Part shown: one piece after another, positions 16,237 through 25,014 of the stretch
Numbering within the stretch: position 1 is the stretch's first letter
How the letters are laid out: every line of letters starts with the position of its first letter
Made by a program: the position numbers and the translations under genes
Notes under the pieces: model-generated
Seen by the model: the letters and a program-made list of their open reading frames with translations, nothing else
Told to the model about the DNA's origin: nothing
The model's database searches: none
From: Polaromonas sp.
GTDB taxonomy: Bacteria; Pseudomonadota; Gammaproteobacteria; Burkholderiales; Burkholderiaceae_C
Reading direction: 5' to 3'
DNA length: 64,000 nucleotides
Assembly (NCBI RefSeq): GCF_016185115.1
Contig: NZ_JACPOF010000008.1
Coordinates: forward strand, 62,001-126,000

Positions 16237-17799
16237 TCAGTTTGAATTGGCGGTTTCAGTTTCGTTGTGGTGTGCCGCAGAAGGCCAGGCCTTGCGCCAG
16301 TTGGCCAGCAGCTGATCGAGTTCTGCCTGGGTAGATGCGGTGCCAAAGGTGTAGTGGTCAGGGCGCACGATGGCGGCATGGCAGTTGTGCTTTTGCATCC
16401 ACAGCGCTGTGACGCCATCCGCTTCTGTCAGCGCCTTGCCGAGTGCGACAAGCGTCATGGGGGTATCCGGTGATGCGAGCTTGCCGTCCGTCACGAGTCG
16501 CCAGCCGTGGCCAAAAGTTTTGTCCATCAACACGGCGTTGCCCGAAGCAGCATTGATGCGCGGTTGGGGAAACAGCGTGCCGCGCCCTGTTGTCATTGCG
16601 GATGACAGCAGGCCGGTTTCGAGCCGCGGAATGACATCCTGGCGCGGCGTGTCTTTCACCACACCGCCACATTCGTCCAGCATGCGTTTGTCGCGTGCGC
16701 GTGCCTTGCCGAGGTCGCGTTCGCAGATCACTGCGCCTGCACCCTTGATGCGGGTGGTCAGGTCGCGCACATGGCGTTTGCGTTCGTCGCCGTAGCTGTC
16801 GAGCAAAGCATCGGCGGCCTTGCCTGCTACTTCGTTCTTCAGCACGGCGGCAAGCTTCCATGACAGGTTGGCCACATCACGGATGCCCTGGCACATGCCC
16901 TGGCCCATGAAGGGCGGTTGCTGGTGCGCGGCGTCACCGGCGAGAAATACCCGGCCCTTGCGCCAGTCGTGTGCGACCAGTGCATGGAAGCGGTAGCTGG
17001 CCTGGCGCCACAGCTCGCCATCTTCAGGTGTCAGCCAGCGCGACAGCAGCTTCCAGGTGTTCTCAGGCTTGGCCACCTCGACGGGGTCCTCGCCCTCTTT
17101 CAGCGATATCTCCCAGCGCCTGTGGTTGCCCGGGCCTATGACCATGGTGCAGGGGCGTTCGGGCTCGCAGTACTGCACACTGGTGAGCGGCAATTTTTTA
17201 AGACCCTGCTCATTGACGAGCACGTCCACCACCAGCCAGGGTTCGTCGAAGTCGAGGTCATCGAGTTCAATGCCGGCCTGTGCGCGCACGGTGCTGGTTG
17301 CGCCATCGCAGCCAATCACATAACGGGCCCTGACTGTCTGTTCATTGCCGCTACTGTTGCGCAGCTTCAGCGTTACGAGCCCATCACCCTGGCTCAGGGA
17401 CAGCAGCTCCGCGCCGAGTTCAATGGTGACGGATGGCAGCGCCGCAGCGCGCGCGCGCAGGATGCGCTCGACCGGTGGCTGGGTAAACACGTTCGACGGC
17501 GTGTAGCCCAGCGGATACGGCGGCGCAACCATGGTCATGCGGCGTATCAGCTGACCATCCACCCCAAAATATTCAGACGGGGTGAAGGGTTCCATGTGCG
17601 GCAGCACGTCTTCGGCCACACCGATCTGCTGGAACACGCGCATGATCTCGTGGTCAAGCGCAATCGCGCGCGGCTTTTCATACACCGTGCTGGTTTTGTC
17701 GCAGACATACGTCTTCAAACCGGCCTGGCCGAGCAGGCTGGCGGCCACGGCGCCTGATGGGCCAAAGCCGACGATGGCGACGTCATACACCTGGGTCAT
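16237..17799 (-). CDS. FAD-dependent aromatic monooxygenase, MhpA-like
   Basis: A 520-residue class A flavoprotein hydroxylase close in layout to 3-(3-hydroxyphenyl)propionate hydroxylase. The dinucleotide fold is at 8-20 (VAIVGFGPSGAVAA), the DG motif at 163-169 (GCDGATS) and the second FAD motif at 288-296 (GDAAHQQPP). The C-terminal thioredoxin-like domain of the family follows. It would use NAD(P)H and O2 to hydroxylate a phenolic ring ortho to an OH group, providing a diol for ring cleavage. Its start overlaps the stop of the upstream FAH gene by one base, so translation is coupled. The exact substrate is unknown. Confidence 0.85.
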   Translation of the reverse strand: MTQVYDVAIVGFGPSGAVAASLLGQAGLKTYVCDKTSTVYEKPRAIALDHEIMRVFQQIGVAEDVLPHMEPFTPSEYFGVDGQLIRRMTMVAPPYPLGYTPSNVFTQPPVERILRARAAALPSVTIELGAELLSLSQGDGLVTLKLRNSSGNEQTVRARYVIGCDGATSTVRAQAGIELDDLDFDEPWLVVDVLVNEQGLKKLPLTSVQYCEPERPCTMVIGPGNHRRWEISLKEGEDPVEVAKPENTWKLLSRWLTPEDGELWRQASYRFHALVAHDWRKGRVFLAGDAAHQQPPFMGQGMCQGIRDVANLSWKLAAVLKNEVAGKAADALLDSYGDERKRHVRDLTTRIKGAGAVICERDLGKARARDKRMLDECGGVVKDTPRQDVIPRLETGLLSSAMTTGRGTLFPQPRINAASGNAVLMDKTFGHGWRLVTDGKLASPDTPMTLVALGKALTEADGVTALWMQKHNCHAAIVRPDHYTFGTASTQAELDQLLANWRKAWPSAAHHNETETANSN

Positions 17800-18677
17800 C
17801 AGAGGACCTCGTCGAGTAATTCGTTGGCGATGGGGTTGGACAGCAGGCCGACCTTTTCAATCTCGACCTCATACACATCACCGGCCTTCATCCACACCGG
17901 CGGTGTGCGCGCCTGCCCTACGCCTGCGGGTGTGCCCATGACGATGACATCGCCCGGCTCCAGCGTCAGCACGTCGGCCAGCAGTTCAATGGTTTCGGCG
18001 ACACTGAAAATCATCTCGCTGGTGTTGGCGTCCTGCATGACCTGGCCGTTGAGGCGGCCCTGGATCTTGAGGCCGGTGGCGCCGGGCGCCAATTCATCGG
18101 CCGTGACGAGCACGGGGCCGAAGGCGCCGGTGTCGTCGAAGTTTTTACCAATCGTCCACTGCGGTGTTTTCTTCTGGTAGTCGCGCACCGACATGTCGTT
18201 GAAGCAGGCATAACCAAACACGTGGCGCAGTGCAGTGGCCTGTCTGGTGTGGCGGGGTACCCGGGTGCCGATGACCACGGCGAGTTCGGCTTCGTAGTCA
18301 AACCTTGTCGACACGGAAGGAACGCGGCCGACAGCCTTGTGTGCAATCAATGAGCTTGCACCGCGAAAGAAGAACCAGGGGTAATCGGGCTTGTCCCGGC
18401 CGCCTTCCTTGGCATGATCGAAGTAGTTGAGACCCAGGCAGATGATCTTGCCGGGCTCGGGCACCAGCGGCGCCAGCGTGAGGCTGTCGAGTTTCAGGCG
18501 TGGGGCACCTGACGCAAAAGCAGTCTTGCCCGCAGCTGCGAGGTCAATACCGGCGACCAATGCCGCCCGCATGTCCGCAGGCACCTGCGGCTGTGCCGCG
18601 TTGAGATCGATGACGTCGTTGCCGTCAACCGCAGCAAGGCGGGCTTTGCCGTCTTTCAGGAAAGTCGTGAATTTCAT
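17799..18677 (-). CDS. Fumarylacetoacetate hydrolase family protein
   Basis: A 292-residue FAH-fold enzyme. Metal-site motifs are YEAELAVVIG (E-x-E) with a further acidic residue at FNDMSVRDYQ, plus GLNYFDHAKEGG before them and LEPGDVIVMGTPAGVGQ near the C-terminus. Relatives hydrolyse or decarboxylate the acylpyruvate-type products of ring cleavage (fumarylpyruvate hydrolase, HpcE-like isomerase). Placed between the hydroxylase and the dioxygenase genes, it is the probable second step after ring opening. It lies 25 bp from the dioxygenase gene upstream. Confidence 0.85.
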   Translation of the reverse strand: MKFTTFLKDGKARLAAVDGNDVIDLNAAQPQVPADMRAALVAGIDLAAAGKTAFASGAPRLKLDSLTLAPLVPEPGKIICLGLNYFDHAKEGGRDKPDYPWFFFRGASSLIAHKAVGRVPSVSTRFDYEAELAVVIGTRVPRHTRQATALRHVFGYACFNDMSVRDYQKKTPQWTIGKNFDDTGAFGPVLVTADELAPGATGLKIQGRLNGQVMQDANTSEMIFSVAETIELLADVLTLEPGDVIVMGTPAGVGQARTPPVWMKAGDVYEVEIEKVGLLSNPIANELLDEVL

Positions 18678-18702
18678 TTTTTAAAAAGGTGAGAAGAAAA
18701 AA

Positions 18703-19608
18703 TCAGGCCTGTGAAGGCACAAAAAACACGGCGCGCTGCGCTTCTTTCAGCCTGGCGCTGGGCGGTGCCGAAATGCCCCAGTGATCGACACGGCCTGCGG
18801 GCCACTTCCAGTCGTCTGGCGTGCCGACCTTGTAGCTGTCGTCCACCTGCTGCACGTCGGCGGTGTATTCAATGACCACCCCGAACGGGTCGATGAAGTA
18901 ATTGAAGGCGTTGTTGCCAGGGCCGTGGCGGCCGGGGCCCCATTCGATGCTGTGCCCGGCGTCCTTCATGCGGCCGCCACCGCGCATGACCGATTCGATC
19001 TCGGGCATCACAAAGGCGATGTGGTTGAGTGCGTCGTTGTCTGCATCGCCCAGCGCCAGGCTGTGGTGGTCGGCATTGCAATTCATGAAGGCCATGATTC
19101 TGGTGCGGTCCAGCAGGCGAAAGCCCAGTGCCTCTTCAAAGAACTTTTGCGATTTGGGGATGTCATGCGCGTTGAGCACCACATGTGCCAGCCGCATCGG
19201 GTGGTCTTTTTGCTCGCCTGCGTCGCTGTGGCGCTTGTCGCCGTACACCACCTGTATGAGGCGGCCGTCGTGGTCGCGCACCGTCAGGCCCTTGCCGCCT
19301 GCAGGATCTGTCAGTACGCCCAAGGGCTGGGCGATGCTACCACCGGCGGCTACGGCGTTTCTGGCGATCTCGCCCAGCGCCGCTTCCGAGTGGGCGCGAA
19401 AGGTGACGTGCCTGATCTGGGGCTTGTCACCGCCCTGGTGCAGCGACAGCAGGTGATGGTCTGCGCCCGTGCCGCGCAGGTAGATGGCGCCATCGTCACG
19501 GGCAATGACCTTCAGATTCCAAACCTCGGTGTAGAAGGAAGCGGCTTTGGCCAGGTCTGGCATGTTGAGGGAGACGCTGCGCAGCGCGGCGATTGTGGGA
19601 GAGGTCAT
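18703..19608 (-). CDS. Extradiol-type ring-cleavage dioxygenase, two-domain VOC
   Basis: A 301-residue type I extradiol dioxygenase-like protein with two VOC modules (about 1-125 and 137-260). The C-terminal module has the metal triad H142 (LAHVVLNAHD), H196 (LNHIAFV) and E247 (VIEYTAD), and a candidate catalytic His at 181 or 182. It should bind Fe(II) and open a catechol-type ring next to the hydroxyls. The stop of the preceding amidohydrolase gene and this start overlap by 4 bases. The substrate is inferred from the operon to be a substituted catechol; similar proteins are found in catechol 2,3-dioxygenase and biphenyl-diol groups. Confidence 0.85.
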   Translation of the reverse strand: MTSPTIAALRSVSLNMPDLAKAASFYTEVWNLKVIARDDGAIYLRGTGADHHLLSLHQGGDKPQIRHVTFRAHSEAALGEIARNAVAAGGSIAQPLGVLTDPAGGKGLTVRDHDGRLIQVVYGDKRHSDAGEQKDHPMRLAHVVLNAHDIPKSQKFFEEALGFRLLDRTRIMAFMNCNADHHSLALGDADNDALNHIAFVMPEIESVMRGGGRMKDAGHSIEWGPGRHGPGNNAFNYFIDPFGVVIEYTADVQQVDDSYKVGTPDDWKWPAGRVDHWGISAPPSARLKEAQRAVFFVPSQA

Positions 19609-20663
19609 GCGTTTGTCCTTGCAGGCGCTTGTGTATGAAGGTTCATGCCGAGAAAGCGCTCGGCATTTTTGAATGTGAGCTGTTTCAGCACGGCGGCGTC
19701 AAAACCGGTGGCGTTGACCCGGTCCACCGGCGTGCGGTCGTGAAAGTTGAAGGGATAGTCGGTGCCCAGCATGAGCTGCGTGCTGCCGAACATGTTTGTG
19801 AGGTGCTGCAGCGTTGGGGTATCAAACACCAGCGTGTCGAAATACAGCTTGCGCGCCTGCTCTGTGGGCGAGGTCTGCACCTGCTCTTTCAGTGCAGGGA
19901 AGACCGACCATCCCTGCTGCAGGCGCGGCAGCAAACTGGCCAGTGTGCCCCCACCATGACTGAACGCGATGCGCAGTTTGGGGTGGCGCATCATGAGGTT
20001 GCTGGTGATGACGGACGCGGCGGCCAGGCCCACGTCTGTAGGGTAGGCCAGCACCTGCTGCAGCGGCGGCGGGCCGACGAGCCTGTCCATGCCTGCGGGT
20101 TTGACGGCATGCACAAAGACTGATGCACCCAGCGCTTCACAGGCTTCGAAGAAGGGCTCGAAGTGCGGGTCGCCGATCACCTTGCCATTGACGTTGCTGC
20201 CTATCTCGACACCGACCATGCCCAGCACCTCAACGGCGTAGCGAAGCTCCGTGATGGCGAGATCAAGGTCCTGCAGCGGTACTGCGCCCATGCCTATCAG
20301 TGCACCGTTTGACTCTGCCGCCATGGCGGCGATCTGTTCGTTCAAAAAGCGCAGCAGTTGTTGTGCTTCGTGCGGCTCAAACCAGTAAGAAAACAGCTCC
20401 GGCATCGGCGAGATGACCTGCTTTGCCAGTCCCATCTGCGGCAGATCGGCCAGGCGGCGCGTGGTGCTCCAGCACTTTTCGGACACCGTGCGGTAGTTCT
20501 TGCCCGCAATCATGATGTGGCGGTGGCACAGGCCGTTGGCGTTCGGCGCTTCGGCTGTCGATGGCCAGAGTTTGGGCATGGGTCCGCCGAAATAGGCGGG
20601 GAATTTTTCGGGCACGACGTGCGCATGCACGTCTATGCCGCAGGCGCAGGGCAGGGCGGTCAT
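19605..20663 (-). CDS. Amidohydrolase family protein, ACMSD/resorcylate-decarboxylase-like
   Basis: A 352-residue TIM-barrel metalloenzyme. The N-terminal metal motif is D11-V-H13-A-H15; a later H in FVHAVKPAG, one in AFSHGGGT and an Asp in LGTDYPF complete the usual set. It belongs with 2-amino-3-carboxymuconate-semialdehyde decarboxylase and related non-hydrolytic members, so a decarboxylation in aromatic breakdown is more likely than amide hydrolysis. Start and stop overlap both neighbours by 1-4 bases, showing one translationally coupled unit. Confidence 0.85.
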   Translation of the reverse strand: MTALPCACGIDVHAHVVPEKFPAYFGGPMPKLWPSTAEAPNANGLCHRHIMIAGKNYRTVSEKCWSTTRRLADLPQMGLAKQVISPMPELFSYWFEPHEAQQLLRFLNEQIAAMAAESNGALIGMGAVPLQDLDLAITELRYAVEVLGMVGVEIGSNVNGKVIGDPHFEPFFEACEALGASVFVHAVKPAGMDRLVGPPPLQQVLAYPTDVGLAAASVITSNLMMRHPKLRIAFSHGGGTLASLLPRLQQGWSVFPALKEQVQTSPTEQARKLYFDTLVFDTPTLQHLTNMFGSTQLMLGTDYPFNFHDRTPVDRVNATGFDAAVLKQLTFKNAERFLGMNLHTQAPARTNA

Positions 20664-21088
20664 CAGGCGTGCTGGAGGCCGGCGGCTGCGACACCGGCGA
20701 TGCAGATGGCTTCGTCTTCATCGCCGGTGCCGCCCGATGCGCCCACTGCGCCGATGACGGCGCCTGCGGCATTCTTGATGACGACAGAGCCGGTCTGCGG
20801 AATGAATTTGCCTTGCGATACGGCCGACAGCGAGCCGTAGAAGTTGGGGTTGTCCTTGGCGCGCTGCATCAGTGTGCGGCTGGAGGCGCTGAAACCGACG
20901 GAGGCCCAGGCCTTGCCGGTGGCCACGTCGATGCGGAACATGCTGGCGCCATCTTCACGCTGCACGGCCTTGACGTGGCCCGCATCGTCGAGCACCACGA
21001 CTGCCATAGCCTTGTAACCGGCCTTGCGCGCTTCGGCCAGCGCGGTCGTGATGATGGTGTTGGCTTGCGCCAGGGTCAGTGTGGTCAT
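20663..21088 (-). CDS. GlcG/HbpS family heme-binding-like protein
   Basis: A 141-residue protein of the HbpS/GlcG (DUF336) family: MTTLTLAQANTIITTALAEA, then MAVVVLDDAGHVKAVQRED and the glycine-rich IGAVGASGGTGDEDEAICIAG near the end. The family is small, octameric and often encoded in catabolic operons, with a role in haem binding or as an accessory of an oxidoreductase; the function here is unclear. The ATG at 21088 follows GGAG. It is the first gene of the minus-strand operon, facing the LysR gene across about 125 bp. Confidence 0.85.
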   Translation of the reverse strand: MTTLTLAQANTIITTALAEARKAGYKAMAVVVLDDAGHVKAVQREDGASMFRIDVATGKAWASVGFSASSRTLMQRAKDNPNFYGSLSAVSQGKFIPQTGSVVIKNAAGAVIGAVGASGGTGDEDEAICIAGVAAAGLQHA

Positions 21089-21181
21089 GATGTTGTCTCC
21101 GTCGTCACACATTTGTGCCGCGCAGGGACGCGCGGCATGCGTTGAATGACCGGAGTCTAGGCAGGCTGTGGCCATCCATCA

Positions 21182-21219
21182 ATCCAATATTCTGGATATA
21201 TACAATCCATGGTATGGAT
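21182..21219. promoter_or_regulatory. Tandem dyads, candidate LysR-type operator
   Basis: ATCCA-N6-TGGAT at 21182-21197 and ATCCAT-GGT-ATGGAT at 21205-21219 are two related inverted repeats in the divergent promoter region between the HbpS-type gene and the LysR gene. The spacing fits binding of a LysR tetramer. The second dyad overlaps the ATG at 21214, which would give tight autoregulation or argue for the later start at 21235. Confidence 0.55.
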
Positions 21220-22119
21220 ATACGCTCCATTGACATGAATTTGCTGGTGGTCTTCGACGCCATGATCGAGCACCGCAGCGTGACCCGTGCAGCCGAGGCC
21301 ATAGGCCTGAGCCAGCCGGCGATGAGCGCTGCAGTGGCACGTTTGCGCAACTGGTTTGACGACCCGCTGTTTGTAAAGACCGGCGCAGAGATGAAGGCCA
21401 CGCCGCGTGCGCTGGCACTGGCCACACCGGTGCGCCGCGTGATTGAGACGGTCAAGGGCGAAATCCTGCAGCGCTCGGGGTTTGACCCGCAGACCACGGA
21501 CCGCGTCTTCACCCTGTTGATGCCCGATATCGCAGAGGTTAATTTTTTGCCAAAGTTGCTGGCGGAAATTTCGAAGAACGCACCTGGCGCCAGGATTCGC
21601 ACCGTGTCGCGCTCGCGGCCTGCGGCGGCTGAAGCGCTGGAGTCAGGCGAGGCCGAGCTGGCGGTGGGTTACTTTCCCGACCTGCACAAGGCGGGCTTCT
21701 TCAGGCAGAAACTTTTTGACAGCCCGCATGTGTGCATAGTGCGCGCAGACCATCCGACTGTCGGCAACAAGCTGACCATGAAGCAGTACCTGGCGCTGTC
21801 GCATGTGGTGGTGCATCCCGAAGGCCGCGAGCATGTGTTCGAGCTTTTTCTCGGTGCGCAGGGGCTGAAGCGGCGTGTGCTGCTGGAGCTGTCGCACTTC
21901 ATGAGCCTGCTGCCGGTGATAGAAAGCTCGGACCTGATTGCCACCGTACCGTCGGACCTGGCCGACGTGTGCCAGCGTTACACCAACATCCGCATACTTG
22001 ATGCGCCCATCAAGTCACCGCTGATTGCCGTGCACCAGTTCTGGCACAGGCGTTTTCACAAGGACCCGGCCAACGTCTGGCTGCGGGGTGTGATTCATTC
22101 GCTTCTCGCTGCTGCTTAA
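21214..22119 (+). CDS. LysR family transcriptional regulator
   Basis: A 301-residue LysR protein: N-terminal winged helix-turn-helix (about 1-65; VTRAAEAIGLSQPAMSAAVARLR) and a substrate-binding co-inducer domain to the end (PDIAEVNFLPKLL, ELAVGYFPDL, LIAVHQFWHRRFHKDPANVWLR). The WHRRFHKDP region is common in the NodD/LinR/PcpR-like branch that senses aromatic compounds. It is divergent from the catabolic operon, so it most likely activates it. The start may be 21214 or 21235; no good ribosome site supports either. Confidence 0.85.
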   Translation: MDIRSIDMNLLVVFDAMIEHRSVTRAAEAIGLSQPAMSAAVARLRNWFDDPLFVKTGAEMKATPRALALATPVRRVIETVKGEILQRSGFDPQTTDRVFTLLMPDIAEVNFLPKLLAEISKNAPGARIRTVSRSRPAAAEALESGEAELAVGYFPDLHKAGFFRQKLFDSPHVCIVRADHPTVGNKLTMKQYLALSHVVVHPEGREHVFELFLGAQGLKRRVLLELSHFMSLLPVIESSDLIATVPSDLADVCQRYTNIRILDAPIKSPLIAVHQFWHRRFHKDPANVWLRGVIHSLLAAA

Positions 22120-23378
22120 GGCTGGCTCGGCGGTTTGGGCAGCCACGCGAAGCCGAGCGCACCGATGGCCAGCAAGGCGGCAATGCTGGCGAGCACGGCG
22201 GTGTAGGGTTCTGCGCCATGTGCAGCCGCATAGGTGGCTACGGTACCGGTGAACCACTGCATGACGGCAACGCCCATGAACATGGACATCGTGAAAAGCG
22301 CCATGGCACGCCCGGTGATGGCGGGCGAATAGGCATTGCGCACATCGGCGTACTGCAGCACCAGGTAGCCCGAGAGCAGTCCGATAAATACGGGGCCTAT
22401 CACGTCAATCCAGGTGCTGTGTGTGAACGCAAACACTGTGAACAGTGCTGCCATCAACAGCGTGAAGCCCACCAGCCATTTGCGCCTGCTTGCAGGGCCG
22501 GGGTCCAGCCGACCGAACAGGGGCGCGCTGATTTGCGACGCAATCGACATGATGATGGCCACGTTGCCGCTTTGCACAAGGGAGAAATCATGCCGGTGCA
22601 TCAGCAGCGGGCCCAGCCAGAGGCCGCGCAGCGAAATGAATGAGGCGTAGCCCACGCAGCCGAGCAGCACAATGCCTGCGGTGTGCGGCAGCAAAAACAG
22701 CGCGCCAAATTTGCGGATCGCTTCATGCATGGACTCTTTGGGTTGCGGAGTGTCGCCACCGGGTAATACGGGTTCATGCACCAGCGCCCAGATCAGCAGC
22801 CATGCCAGCGCGCCCATGCTGCCCAAAGCCGCAAAACCCATGCGCCAGGAGGTCGCCTCGATCAGCCATGCAAGCGGGGTACCGGTCAGCAGCATGCCCA
22901 CGCCGCTCAGGCCCAGCGTGATGCCGGCGACTGCCGCGAAGCGCTCAGGCGGAAAGTGGCGGGCGATGAACACGGTACAGACCAGGAAGGCCGGCGCGCA
23001 GCCTATGCCGATCAAGACTTGGCCCGCCACCAGCATGCCGTAGCTGCCAGCCATCGCTGAAATCACAGAGCCGGCAATCGCAATCGGGAATGCCGTGAGC
23101 ACGGTACGCCGCACGCCATGGAGGTCTATGCCTATGCCCATGAACAACTGCATGGCGCCAAACGCGAAATGGAATGAGCCGGCAAAGGTGCCAAGTGCCT
23201 GTGCGCTCAGGTGAAAGTCGTTTTGCAGCGGCGCCGCCATGATGGCGCCGACGGTGCGATAAGCCTGACTGAGTGTGAACGCCGCTGTGAGGGCGAACAG
23301 CATGACCCAGAGGTGGCGGCCTTCAGGGCTGGGAATGGCTGGGTTTGCGGTAGGGGCCTGAGCAGGTCGCGTGGTCAT
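22116..23378 (-). CDS. MFS transporter
   Basis: A 420-residue membrane protein with 12 predicted helices. The loop 2-3 motif appears as GIDLHGVRRT, a weak form of G-x-x-D-R-x-G-R-R, and helices 4-5 show GIGCAPAFLVC and GLSGVGMLLTGTPLAWLIE. It is a nitrate/hexuronate-like major facilitator, probably importing an organic acid for the adjacent pathway (inference). The stop overlaps that of the convergent LysR gene by 3-4 bases. No ribosome site is obvious at the ATG. Confidence 0.82.
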   Translation of the reverse strand: MTTRPAQAPTANPAIPSPEGRHLWVMLFALTAAFTLSQAYRTVGAIMAAPLQNDFHLSAQALGTFAGSFHFAFGAMQLFMGIGIDLHGVRRTVLTAFPIAIAGSVISAMAGSYGMLVAGQVLIGIGCAPAFLVCTVFIARHFPPERFAAVAGITLGLSGVGMLLTGTPLAWLIEATSWRMGFAALGSMGALAWLLIWALVHEPVLPGGDTPQPKESMHEAIRKFGALFLLPHTAGIVLLGCVGYASFISLRGLWLGPLLMHRHDFSLVQSGNVAIIMSIASQISAPLFGRLDPGPASRRKWLVGFTLLMAALFTVFAFTHSTWIDVIGPVFIGLLSGYLVLQYADVRNAYSPAITGRAMALFTMSMFMGVAVMQWFTGTVATYAAAHGAEPYTAVLASIAALLAIGALGFAWLPKPPSQP

Positions 23379-23519
23379 TAAAAGGTGTGTTGTTGATTTG
23401 TGTCAGGCCTGGTGCAGGCGGTCCGACGGGCTTGGGGCGCAGACCCCCAAGCTTAACAATCGCGGCGAGCCCGGGCTGCACCAGCAAGGGGCATCAATCG
23501 CACCGAAATTTAACCAATT

Positions 23520-23548
23520 AATTCAACCAAATATATTTTGGTTGAATT
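23520..23548. promoter_or_regulatory. 12-bp-armed palindrome, candidate operator
   Basis: AATTCAACCAAA and TTTGGTTGAATT are exact complements round TATAT. It lies in the AT-rich 484-bp gap (23379-23862) between the divergent MFS and gentisate-dioxygenase-like genes. That gap has no credible gene. Further AACCAA words occur at about 23771-23785 and a GGTTGAC direct repeat at 23796 and 23809. A transcription factor site is likely; which factor is not shown. Confidence 0.6.
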
Positions 23549-23862
23549 GGGGCGGTCAAATGAGCAAAGCCACGCTGGACGTTTCACAGGGTAAACAACA
23601 TCGCCGCTTGGCCAGGAGGGAAAAACAGTAATAAATTCAATTAAATCAACATTTTTTACTTTTTTCAGGGAGCGTCAGAGGTGTTTTTGGGGTGCATAAA
23701 ACTGACTAAAACCTTAATCTCTGGTCAGGAATTTTGAAGGTTGGCTTGGTTTATGCATAACAAAATAAACAACCAAAAACAACCAAGTTAATACGGTTGA
23801 CATTTGTGGTTGACGGTGGTCGAATTAATCAGCTTCTGTTTTTGACTTTAAGGAATATCGAT

Positions 23863-25005
23863 ATGACCAGCACTGTTGCCGAACCCAAAACCTCGATTGG
23901 CAGGGAAGAAGAGCTCAAGTCCATGTATGAGCAAATCAATGCCAAAAACATGTTTCCTTTCTGGGCAAAACGCTCGGATGTTGAGCACGACGAGATCAAG
24001 CAGCTCATGGAGGGGGTCAAGGCCGTACCCTTTCACTGGAGCTACAAGCGCGACCTGGAGCCGCTGATTCACCAGTCGGCACGCCTGATCAACCACGCGG
24101 ACTCCGACCGGCGCTCGCTGGTTCTGGTCAACCCCGGCCTCAAGCCCAAGCGCGCCACCGTCACCACGCTCTACACGGCTTATCGCCTGAATGACCCGAA
24201 CGAGGTCATGCCGCCGCACCGCCACACCGCCAGTGCCATTCGCCTGGGCCTGACCGGCCAGCAAAACTTCACCGGCGTTGAAGGGGAAGACATCGTGTTT
24301 GGCCATGGCGACATGGTGCTCACGCCGCGTGACACCTGGCATAACCATGGCAATGTCGGTTCCGAGCCGGCCATCAACCTGTCTGTGCTGGACTACCCGC
24401 TGGTCGAGACGCTCAATGCCCTGCAGTTTGAGCATGACTACAAGGAAGACGGCAAGATCAAGAAAAAGCAGACTGCGCGCTTCACGCCCGACTACTCGGC
24501 CCGCATGTATGGCACGGGTGGCATGACGCCGCGTTTTGTGGACCACCGCCGCGGTGGTGGCGATTCGTCGCCTATGTATGTCTACCGCTACGAAGCAATG
24601 CGCGAATACCTGGAGCGCAACCGTGAGTGGGACGGCAACCCCTACGAAGGCCTGCTGGTTGAATACACCAACCCGATCCGCGGCGGCCCGGTCTACAAAA
24701 CCATGACCTTCTTCATGCAGATGCTGCGCCCCGGCGAGAAGACGCTGGCGCTCAAGCAGACGGCCAGCCTGCTGATTTCCCCACTCGAAGGTTCGTGCAA
24801 ATGCATCGTTGACGGCGAATCCTTTGCGGTGGACAAGTTCGACACCATGGCCGTGCCCGGCAACGGCTGGATGGAGCTGCATAACACCAGCGCCACCGAG
24901 CCCGCCATCCTGTTCATCGCCAGTGACGAGAACGCGCTTGATGCGTTTGGCCTGCTGCAGCGTTTTGGCAGGACGGCTTCCGGCGAAGTCATTCGCCTGG
25001 TCTGA
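23863..25005 (+). CDS. Gentisate 1,2-dioxygenase-like bicupin
   Basis: A 380-residue bicupin of the gentisate/1-hydroxy-2-naphthoate/salicylate dioxygenase family. The N-terminal cupin has the Fe(II) ligands H119 and H121 in PPHRHTASAIR and H160 or H162 in RDTWHNHGN; the C-terminal cupin (about 270-370) lacks such a set. It should open a ring between a carboxyl-bearing and a hydroxyl-bearing carbon with O2. AAGGA lies before the ATG at 23863; an upstream extension to 23797 was rejected. It is the first gene of a long plus-strand cluster. The precise substrate could be gentisate or a near relative. Confidence 0.85.
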   Translation: MTSTVAEPKTSIGREEELKSMYEQINAKNMFPFWAKRSDVEHDEIKQLMEGVKAVPFHWSYKRDLEPLIHQSARLINHADSDRRSLVLVNPGLKPKRATVTTLYTAYRLNDPNEVMPPHRHTASAIRLGLTGQQNFTGVEGEDIVFGHGDMVLTPRDTWHNHGNVGSEPAINLSVLDYPLVETLNALQFEHDYKEDGKIKKKQTARFTPDYSARMYGTGGMTPRFVDHRRGGGDSSPMYVYRYEAMREYLERNREWDGNPYEGLLVEYTNPIRGGPVYKTMTFFMQMLRPGEKTLALKQTASLLISPLEGSCKCIVDGESFAVDKFDTMAVPGNGWMELHNTSATEPAILFIASDENALDAFGLLQRFGRTASGEVIRLV

Positions 25006-25014
25006 GGAGATCTT

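Noticed and set aside
18781..19638. A 285-residue plus-strand frame opposite the extradiol dioxygenase
   Set aside because: Antisense shadow; the minus-strand metal ligands and gene overlaps show the real gene.
23371..23631. An 86-codon plus-strand frame in the promoter gap
   Set aside because: It runs through the operator-like palindrome, has no ribosome site and no recognisable product.
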